NCBI RefSeq assembly: GCF_905475465.1
Contig: NC_062245.1
Coordinates: forward strand, 434,001 to 498,000
DNA: 64,000 nt
Source: Pieris napi
Taxonomy: Eukaryota > Arthropoda > Insecta > Lepidoptera > Pieridae
Direction of reading: 5' to 3'
A program made the translations under genes and the position numbers. The notes beneath the pieces were generated by a model, which saw only the letters and a list, made by a program, of their open reading frames with translations, ran no database searches and was not told the DNA's origin. Positions within the stretch are counted from its first letter, which is position 1. Each line of letters begins with the position of its first letter. Below are positions 55,532 to 64,000 of this stretch, piece after piece.

Positions 55532-57869
55532 ATACAATTAAATGTCTTGCCATTATTGGTGTAGGTATAAAGAAAGTACCTTCGATTACTTTTTTATGAT
55601 TGGACAATTCGTCATCTGGACATCCAATTAACGTGAAAATGAATAGTATTAAAACGGGGCATTTTGACACATATGTGTTGTTGTCTGAATAAAGTCCGGC
55701 GTATGGGGTATCCAGGCACGAACTAGAACAGAAAACTAGGCTCTAATAAAAGCTTCATTGCCCCACTTGTGACACCCCAAACACCGAGTGTACCTGGAGT
55801 ATCTGTGAACGGATAGTTCAGCAACTTCATGTAGGAAATCAAAATGAAACAGTTTTGCAGCCTGCGACGCCAGGTGGTTTGGCATCCAATGGAAAGAGTC
55901 CCAGAAAATGAAAGCACATACGTATCTATAAGACATTCTCTTCCTTGTTAGAAAAGATGTCTAATTAATAAAAGAAACAATTCATACTTATACTTGTCCG
56001 CCTCAATCAACTTGCAACGCACTGGAACCTAATTTATTTTTAATAAGCAAATAAAATTATCCGTCCTGTCGTGGTTAAGTAACAAAAACCCATTCCAACT
56101 TTCGTATAATCTTTTCTATTCTATTTGAGTAGTTCTGACATAACTACAGAAAACTGTTAGGTTGAAACTAAACAAACAAATTGACAATTCGAAATTGAAA
56201 TTGTTTTTTGCTTTTTAAAAGATTTTTTATCAAGCAGAGAGAATACTGCAAATAAATACATATTGCTAGACAGTTTCCTGAGTGGATGCCGTGTAACGGT
56301 GCAAATTTATTACTAGGTAATCGGTATGGTAGGTAAGCAGATTGTCATGTGAGCCCATAAAAACGTTCTTTAAAAACAGTACTATTTATTGAATGAGCTC
56401 TAATTTGAAATAAATTACTTTAATGTCCTTTATAAAGTATTATTACTACAATTCACTACTTTAATTTAATTCATAGGATTCAATTTTGTTTTTTCTTTCA
56501 ATAATAAATAAATCACGTTTTCATTTTCAATCAACAATTTTCTTCAATAATAAACACCTTGAATTTTTTAATTTCATGGATTCAATACTTTATAATTCTT
56601 CACTGTCATTTGAGAGCTAGCCTATAAAAATAACCAAATTCGCCCCCATAAAATGCATGTACCCGCTGGGGGAGTGAAACACAATACAGCTATTATTTCC
56701 CAATGTTTGTGCACGCACAATTTGCCAGACACGTACGAAATGGCAACATTATGCACATCGTGGGGTTTATAATACGATTAGGAATGCTCATGCCGTATTT
56801 TACTAAATAAACACGCGTTATGATGACATATATTTTGACAATTGTCATTAAAATCAACTGTTGATTTGATTCCGTTTTTATTTACTTTAATAGTATTCAA
56901 ATACTACTTTTATTATTCCCTAACACAGATGTGGCAATGGGCCATATCAAATTCAAATACCTACCACTATATATCGATAGAATATCAAGAAGAAGATATA
57001 GAAGAAATAAGAACGAAGAAAGAAATAGGAGCGTTAGCAGAAAGCGAAAGGAGAAAGAAAGCAAAGAGATATTTGGAAAATATCATCAACCATTCCCGTG
57101 AAGGGATTTCGATCAACGGTACTGAAGGATGCTAGGATATTAGGATAGTAGAAAAAAATGTATAAACCTAAAACAAATCTAAGCTGTATATTCTACTTTT
57201 GTAATGTTTGGATATTAAACGGGCTATTATTACTATAGTAATTCGAGACCAAGCGACTCTGAAGCAACCACTATCAAAATACAAAAATAGGTATCTTTAT
57301 AATTCTACATAACTAAGCAACATTCTTGATTTCTAAATATACTTTGAAATGGGATGGTAAACATCGTCCCTAAAGATAAACTGCCCTCTGCGTGTGACGT
57401 GTCCACTCCACGCGCCTAACAACCTAACTATGCCACATTTATTCCCTCTAGCAATTTTAATTCGAGCCGGTGTGTATGACGGTTTGGTCACAGGTAGCTG
57501 GATTTAACTTTATTTATTTTTATTGAACCAACTGGTTTTTAAATATTCTTATTATACGTTTATTTTAGATGACTGGTGAAATGTGGCGATATTACGTTAT
57601 ATCTGGTTGTTTTTACGGTTACCTAATGACAAATTTCGAAAGAACAAGGTTTTACAAATAGAATTCAGTTAATGTCACGTAGTTAAAATAATAATGTTCC
57701 GTTAAATTTATTGCTACTTTGTATCAAGAATTATGTCATAAAAATACACTCCTTAACGCGTTTACGTAATTACAGCAATTCAGATTTCGATGTTGACATC
57801 CGATACAAGGATCGTTAGAGATATCGAGTGGAGAGCGTTGTATTTGTCTAACTATATTTCACATGCATC
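55532..57869. other. Gene-free intron stretch
   Basis: Open frames at 55723-55936 (minus) and 56842-57135 (plus) lack recognisable domains. No RNA gene seen. Confidence 0.35.
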
Positions 57870-58085
57870 GCATTACATCTACCGGAGCCTTCGACTGCAT
57901 CGACCTATGGTTATTTGCGGACGTGAGGCCTCTTGTTTACTCAGCCAAGACTCTAGTGGTGGACAAACATAGGACGGATCGTTCGGAATTGCTTATTTTG
58001 TCTCTGCCTACACGACTCCCATAAACAGGTACTGAGCGTTCCGGCGTGCCACAGGGTAGCGCTCTCGGCCCTTAAACATTTAGTA
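57870..58085 (+). pseudogene. LINE reverse transcriptase fragment
   Basis: Contains FDCID (RT motif near the first catalytic Asp) and, after degenerate sequence, RSGVPQGSALGPL, the invariant GVPQGS.LGPLLF block that precedes the YADD motif. Spacing is normal for jockey/CR1 RTs, but the frame changes and stops occur. YADD is not reached. Confidence 0.7.
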
Positions 58086-58407
58086 GTGATAATTTTGTGT
58101 ACGGTAAGAGCTTGTTTTTTTGTTAGCTCGAGCTAACCGTTTTAATCTTGGATGAGTGGCCAGTTGCGTGTTTGCTTTTTATCACCTTATTGTTCGTTCG
58201 AATGATACGAAGTGGGTGTTAATTTGTTGACTGACAATTTGCATACACGCTGCTGATAAACGATTTAAAATAAAATTGCGTGTTTATTCAGAGACCTTTT
58301 TTTTATAACCAGAGTGAGTTTATTTTCTTAAGAAAATAAATGACGAGCAATCACTTATTATCTCAACGTTAAAGCGCTAAAGGTATGTACTAAGTACCGC
58401 TTTAGCT

Positions 58408-58660
58408 GTAGTGTTGGCCTAGTGGCGACTCTCATACTTGAGGTCGTAGGTTCGATCCCTGGCTGTGCATCAATGGACTTTCTTTCTATGTGCGCATTTA
58501 ACATTTGCTCGAACGGTGAAGGAAAACATCGTGAGGAAACCGACATGTCTTAGACCCAAAAGTCAACGGCGTACTTGCCTATTAGATTTAAAAAAAATGA
58601 TCATGAAATAGACTCAGAAATCTGAGGCCTAAACAGGTTGTATCGCCACTGATTATTATG
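58408..58660 (+). repeat. tRNA-derived SINE, copy 9
   Basis: The clearest head in the window: GTGTTGGCCTAGTGG (A box) and GGTCGTAGGTTCGATCCC (B box), then GTGCATCAATGGACTTTC and the body. Six bases are missing between A box and the next segment. The 3' end is CGCCACTGATTATTATG. Confidence 0.88.
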
Positions 58661-58675
58661 AATATAACCAGGAGG

Positions 58676-58787
58676 TTTTAAATTTTAGACAGGTACCAAT
58701 ATCACAAAGAAATATAGAGATTTTTTTGGTTTTGAATGAATTTTAAATTTTAGACAGGTACCAATATCACAAAGAAATATAGAGATT
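58676..58787 (+). repeat. Two copies of a 47-bp unit, 65-bp period
   Basis: TTTTAAATTTTAGACAGG...AAATATAGAGATT at 58676-58722 and 58741-58787, identical. It starts immediately after SINE copy 9. Confidence 0.85.
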
Positions 58788-59682
58788 ACGATACTCCCTA
58801 CATTTGTTACAAGAAGAACATTGGCTACATTTAGTTAAATATAAGTTGCAATCGAAGTACTTAAAGAATACTTATATTACGTTTCACAAGGCAAGAACAA
58901 ATATGCCTAATGACCCAACGAAAAGTTATGTCATCGTGCAAATAAGAATGTTTGCATTGCTGACGGTCTTTTGATTAAACGCAAACAAATATTAAAATCA
59001 CATTTAGTAATATTGAAATTGATTGTAACAAATTCAGTAATGTCACATTTGTAAATAATTTTATTGGATAATTACAAAATAATTTGATTTGGTTGTCTGT
59101 AAGCGATGATTAAAAAACTAATACATGTATAGTGTAGAAGGAAGCGTTCAAGAAAGGCTCATAAAGAAAGTTCAGTGAAAAACAAAACCTAGTTTTAAGG
59201 TAATGCCTAACTTCTGGAATGGAGGCAGAGGACCTGACCTCTAGGTGGACAGATCTGTTGAGGGTGGAAGGAAGGCACTCAGATGCGAACTGGTAGTACT
59301 GGAAATTTATTTTAACTTCAAACCCAGAAAACAATCTAAATTCAGCAGTCGGTATACTTTTAATCTAATATATTATAGTATACTAATATATTCTATCTCA
59401 CGATCGAATGGTCACATCATTAGAGCGGTGTCGTGAGCTAACATCATTTTTGATTATCCATTTAAATTTAAACTAAATTTTGCTTTAATATTGAAATATA
59501 GTTGGGTAGAACTATTTGCATAATAATTGTCCAAGTTCCGATATTTGCTTTGCATTGTCTAAATAAATTGATCGCCATCTTGAATCAAGTGGTTACGAAT
59601 AGTTGATTAGTTATTTAATGTGTAATTCAAGGGTATTGGTTTGCCTCTGTATACAATAATGGTAATAATTTAAAAAGATTAA

Positions 59683-59760
59683 GTTGGCGCCTGGTAGATA
59701 GTACCGGTGACCCCAGATCTGGTGCTTTCCTTGCTCAACGAGCAATGCAATAAAAACTTC
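59683..59760 (+). repeat. Possible retroelement fragment
   Basis: TACCGGTGACCCCAGATCTG and GTGCTTTCCTTGCTCAACGA recall a motif widespread in insect retroelements (DPR.GAFLAQR), followed by AATAAAAA. Recalled similarity only. Confidence 0.3.
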
Positions 59761-60952
59761 AGAGGCTGTCAAAATGATCATAAGTGCATCTAATTGGTAC
59801 GTTTATATTTCTTCACTTTTATCTTCTCTTCTTCTTAAGTATCTTCTATCTATTTTATGTTTTTGGTGTCCAGCGTATTTTAATGCATACATACGCATAG
59901 TTATAGTTTTATTTGTTTTATACTTGACGAAACATTTAATAGTTCTATTTTGTTTTCGTGAAATGTTGACGGTCAGTTTTCAAAGTATTTTCTACACGTT
60001 ACTATTTGTAAATTATTGGAATTATGAAGACCACCTCATTTATAAAAAAAGAAATCAATCGAATTGCACTGTTATAACTAAGGTTCTCTTTTCTTTTCAA
60101 AACAATTTAACAGAAGAAGACTAGTTGAACAGTGAAACCGGACTGATATTTCTTTGAAAAAGGAGAAAATGTATGATGATTTCAGCTCAATAGCAAGAAT
60201 AGACAATCCCGATTTTTACATTACCTATATGAATACTAAACATAAACAAAACTTCTTTATATATAGTTTTTATTATTATGTATAATAAAATGTAATAATT
60301 AAAGGCTTAAAAAATTGCAAGCGTAGATATTAAACGCTTCGATTTCTATAACAAAATGTTTGACTTCGACTCTATGATTGATGGTAATAAATAGACTAAA
60401 CTAAACGGCTCAAATATAAGAGTCTTTCTTCTGTATATTTGATTGTTATGTTTAGTTACATGAATAAGTTAAGAATTATATAATTACTATATATAAAACA
60501 CATGATAATTGATAAAGTAATTAGTATTATATTAAATGGACTTCACTTCTTTGGAGTTTCCGTTATTTATATTTCGTTTATTTATATTTCAGACTAAAAT
60601 TGTAGGTTTAGTATACCATTTAATAATGAGATCCATTCTCTGAGTTTTCTCATCAGAGATGTCTATCTACGTATTAATGATTCATGTTATCAAATTTCGG
60701 CTTTGCTTAGAAATATGATTGATAGAAAATTATGACGGAGTTATTCTGCTTCAGAGTTACACAAGTTACCGTGTCTGTTGGATAATCTAAGGTTACTAAG
60801 ACACCGCACTGGTAGCCGAGCACGTACTCATTATTTTTTAAATACTTAATGGTGTTTGCTTGGCGACGGTAAGCCGCAATTTGAGACATTTATGTTTTTA
60901 AAGTGCGTCATTGCTGTTCAAACAGTTAGATTGTACTCGCCTAAGTATTAAG

Positions 60953-61236
60953 TTAAAATAAACCTGTGGCGCTACCAACCTTTTTAGATCTGCGCCTCAG
61001 ATTTCTGTATCTGTTTCATGATCATTTGTCAATCTAACAGGCAAGTATCAGCCTCCTGTGCCTGATACACGTAGACTTTTTGGGTCTAAGACAAGCCGGT
61101 TTCCTTACGATGTTTTACTTCACCGTTTGAGCGAATGTTAAATGCGCATAGATAGTCTATTGGTGCGCAGCTGGGGATTGAACCTACGACCTCAGTGATA
61201 AGAATCGCTCCTTAGAGCCACTAAGCCAAGACTGCT
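60953..61236 (-). repeat. tRNA-derived SINE, copy 10
   Basis: AATAAACCTGTGGCGCTACC to GCCACTAAGCCAAGACTGC; near full length with a small deletion around the ACACGCCGTCGAC block. Confidence 0.85.
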
Positions 61237-61779
61237 GCATACATGATGAAGGAAAACATCATGAGGAGATCCTAGATCCAAGTATTGACGACATGCGCGA
61301 GGAACAAAAAACTAATCATCTAACTTATCTAAAAAGAAAACTTATTAAGGAAACAATATTGTAGCGTAAATAATTCAGAACGAATTACATAATATTTGTT
61401 CGTAAAATTATATCGATTTTAAACGTAATTCCTATATGATTTTATGTTCCACATTAATTAAATTAATTTGCTTGCTTATTTAAATTTGTGCCGCTTTTAT
61501 CATAATTAATGAATTTCAATGTACTTTCTTTTTAAATAAACGATTTATTATTATTATTTCTAACCACTGAATTGATGAGAATAGAAACAGAACTTTGGAG
61601 GCCATTTATCGTAATTTATTCCAGAATTTACACATCATAATAATAATGATATGCTTGAGTAGGTATACTTGAGATATCCGCGAAAGTGATTATGTTATTT
61701 CAACTTTTACTCTTGTGAAATAAATGTTTTGCCAAAAACTGTTTATTGTAGTTCAAAGGTGTCTCATTAGGTTAGCGTG

Positions 61780-61870
61780 GCGCGGGTTACGTGTGAGGGG
61801 TACCGTAGGCCGCAGCCGTGCGCGCGCATTTATTGACGCGCCGCCATCTTAGTGGACAAGCGGGGTGGCG
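61780..61870. promoter_or_regulatory. GC-rich island 0.5 kb downstream of a scarecrow exon
   Basis: GTGGCGCGGGTTACGTGTG, GGCCGCAGCCGTGCGCGCGC and CGCCGCCATCTT (a YY1/Pho-like CCAT core) stand out in AT-rich intron DNA. Possible regulatory element; no direct evidence. Confidence 0.3.
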
Positions 61871-62406
61871 AGCGAAAATTAATCAAATTAATTTTCATTG
61901 TTGCGTTATGTAATTAAATTATGATGAATTTAAATTGCTCCCTGTTGCTGGCGAAACGAGAATTTTATGTTACATTATGTATCTGACGATACGATAGTAT
62001 TAGCAGCGTTAACTACGTTAGAATTTGTCATAATATATAATTCGAATTCTTCGCTAATATAACAGAATAATCACTACTTTTCCAGAGCTTGACACATTCG
62101 GTAGTGGCCTGATCAATAATTAAAGCATTGTTAAGGGCCTATCTGATAGGTACTAATCCGCCGATTGCTAGCTATTCGTACCTAACACTTATGTTTACCA
62201 TAACTGCCGTTTAATTTGGACAAGATAGTTTGTTACATATACTGTAGATATATAGCATTGTATACAATGTGGTGAACTTTAATAAATAAATAAATAGATT
62301 AGACAGATTAAACATATCCGGCTAGCAAATGTATACTGTCATCCAATCCATCTTTCAGAACCTGTTAATTAAGTACATAAATCTAAGAAACAAAATACCG
62401 ACTCAC

Positions 62407-62606
62407 TGGCAAACCTGGGGTCATTCGAGGCGGGGTACCAACTGGCTCCACGCATATCTCCATAATGGGGCAGGTCAGCTGGGGCACATCCGTAACCCTG
62501 GACAGGGGCACCGCCGTATAACGGCACACCGTAGGGATTGGCCGCCATCCCACAAGAGGCCCCCGGCCCGAGAGGAGAGTTTATACTGCTCCCCGACGAA
62601 TTGGAC
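62407..62606 (-). CDS. scro: Scarecrow exon upstream of the homeodomain
   Basis: 200 bp between a CCCTTTTCAG acceptor and a GCCA|GTGAGT donor: one base, 66 codons, one base. Encodes a Gly/Ser-rich start (SNSSGSSINSPLGPGASCG) then ANPYGVPLYGGAPVQGYG, CAPADLPHYGDMRGASWYPA and SNDPRFA. The WYPASNDPRFAISRLM stretch, completed by the next exon, corresponds to the WY....DPRF..ISR.M block of Nkx2-1. This is an internal exon; the initiating exon with the TN motif is not in the window. Confidence 0.93.
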
Positions 62607-63858
62607 CTGAAAAGGGAGGGGTGGTTAGATTTTGACCTTTACTATATCACGGTGTAAGGATTTTGTAAATAAATAATTTATTATAATGTCCTTAGCCCAT
62701 GGGCTTAGCTGTGGTACCAATACCAGAACAAAGATAACTTTATATATACAAAAACCATCAGTTAACCTGTAGAAGGAAGGATTTAAATGGTTGTCATAAA
62801 AAAAATCGTTTTCAACAATTCTATAAAATCTTGACAAAGGTGTCAGATTACAATAAATTAACTATTATCTATTAATTTGTGCAGGTATGGTGAATATATA
62901 GGTATTAAATATCACGCGGACGTAATCCTATTTGAAGTTTTAAATAAAACATACACAAAACTAATGTTCATTCATTTAAAATAGCCGTTAACTTTCCGAT
63001 TTAACACAAAATGCCACCCGAAGTCACGGCGCCAACACGTCACGGAACAAAACCCCGGATTATCTGCCTAATCTCTATTTACACAATTTAATCTCCCGTT
63101 AGAAGCTACCCCAACCCAACCCATCAATTCAAACAACTCTAAACTCTATCTATTAAAACCTCCATGGTTATATGGGGTGTCAAATTGACAAATTAGATTT
63201 TGACAAGATAAATTAAGCGGGAAACGGGAAAATTGTTTAGGTAACGGCGTGTCACAATGTTATGTTTTGTATTTACCAATGGATACTTAGTCATGTAGCA
63301 AGAACAGTATAATGTTATTTAAATTGTGGATAGTGTAAAAATTTAAACATCAACTGCTTCGAGAAAAGGTGAGTACGGCTGTGCCGCTTTTTTAGCAGAA
63401 TGTTAAAAAAAAACATAAATAAAACGTTAAAAATCCGTAGATGTTATTAATTTTACTATGATTCGAAATCTGGTGTTAATTTTGTTACGAGTCGTTCGTC
63501 GAGAGAATTCGTTTTAAAACAAATTATGTACAGCTATGTTGAAAATATACAAATTTAATTTTTTTCTCTATTTGCCAAGATGTAAATAGTCATTTGCCAA
63601 ATAGTCAGGCGTGAGTCTGTCACTTAGTTTGTTTGCCCACTCGTGCGCACTTCACGACATTTAAAATGCAAAATACAGTACACGAATGGTCACAAGAATA
63701 ATAAAGTAGGCAATGTTTGACGTTGGTCACTTGGCTTGGTACGTTTTAAGAATATGGAATCGAAGTAAGAACTAGATTTGACCTGAACATAAAAACAATC
63801 ACACAGACTAACTCAATTTTAATTTAAAATTAAATATGATTTAAAGATATTGTTTTAC
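62607..63858 (-). other. scro: Scarecrow 5' intron (partial), no further exon found
   Basis: No minus-strand segment coding for the expected TN motif or start codon was found up to the right edge. GC-richer sequence at 63010-63130 (GCCACCCGAAGTCACGGCG) has no recognised motif. Confidence 0.5.
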
Positions 63859-64000
63859 AAAAATAAATAAATCAGTGGCGCTACAACCTTTCAAGGTTTG
63901 TATTTGTCAATCTAATAGGCAAGTAGGTGATCAGCCTCCTGTGCCCGACACACACCGACTTTTTGGGTCCAAGGCAAGCCGGTTTTCTCACGATGTTTTC
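63859..64000 (-). repeat. tRNA-derived SINE, copy 11 (cut by window edge)
   Basis: AAATAAATCAGTGGCGCTAC through GCCGGTTTTCTCACGATG; a deletion removes part of the GGTCTGGGCCTCAG segment. Continues beyond the window. Confidence 0.8.

Larger units (their letters stand above)
50216..62406 (-). other. scro: Scarecrow intron, 12.2 kb
   Basis: Phase 1 intron. Holds five SINE copies in alternating orientation (50494 -, 52978 +, 55328 -, 58408 +, 60953 -), LINE fragments at 51325, 53785, 54125, 54815 and 57870, a GC-rich hairpin block (53560-53690), a short tandem duplication (58676-58787) and a GC island at 61780-61870. The rest is AT-rich without recognisable genes. Confidence 0.8.

Noticed and set aside
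1..64000. CRISPR arrays, bacterial operons, rRNA genes
   Set aside because: Nothing of the kind seen; the content is that of an insect nuclear genome.

Overview
The window looks like a piece of a lepidopteran (moth or butterfly) nuclear genome. It is AT-rich and intron-rich, and littered with short pieces of non-LTR retrotransposons, a tRNA-derived SINE family present in at least eleven copies, a Helitron of the type common in Lepidoptera, and several DNA-transposon derivatives. The assignment rests on repeat style and on the host gene; the species cannot be named from the sequence.

The one host gene that can be identified with confidence is a homologue of scarecrow (scro, NK2.1/Nkx2-1 class homeobox) on the minus strand. 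Five coding exons were found, joining in frame: 62407-62606, 50067-50215, 47889-47984, 35945-36031 and 34371-34610 (stop at 34371-34373). They give a complete NK2 homeodomain split over three exons, the NK2-specific domain, and a C-terminus ending GRAW. The 5' exon(s) with the start codon and TN motif lie beyond the right edge. The two long introns (11.9 and 12.2 kb) hold most of the SINEs and many LINE scraps.

A second host-like exon, on the plus strand at 17575-18014, is the last exon of an unidentified gene. It encodes a low-complexity, prion-like tail built on an 18-bp coding minisatellite (GNQ[D/E]R[S/F] repeats). Its upstream exons were not found.

The left third is dominated by transposons. 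At 7912-12477 lies a foldback element with ~0.68-kb inverted arms and a 254-bp loop carrying a Cys-rich (CXC-like) coding remnant. A 2.9-kb Harbinger transposon (9355-12291) is inserted in its right arm with a perfect TAA target duplication. The Harbinger carries two genes on opposite strands whose exons interlock: transposase exon 2 lies inside the intron of the MADF-BESS gene, and MADF-BESS exon 2 lies inside the intron of the transposase gene. The transposase reads as intact (399 aa); the MADF-BESS gene has a stop and a frameshift. Both ends carry arrays of GCGG-N4-CCGC dyads. This nested locus is the most unusual structure in the window.

Other mobile DNA: an RNase H-bearing LINE 3' half (1-1081), a hAT-type MITE with an RTE LINE 3' end inside it (19923-20197), a pogo-type non-autonomous element (27961-28913), a Helitron (38410-38715), and numerous C-terminal pieces of jockey-, RTE- and CR1-like LINEs. 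The remaining stretches are AT-rich and show no recognisable gene; a few GC-rich islands are noted as possible regulatory DNA.
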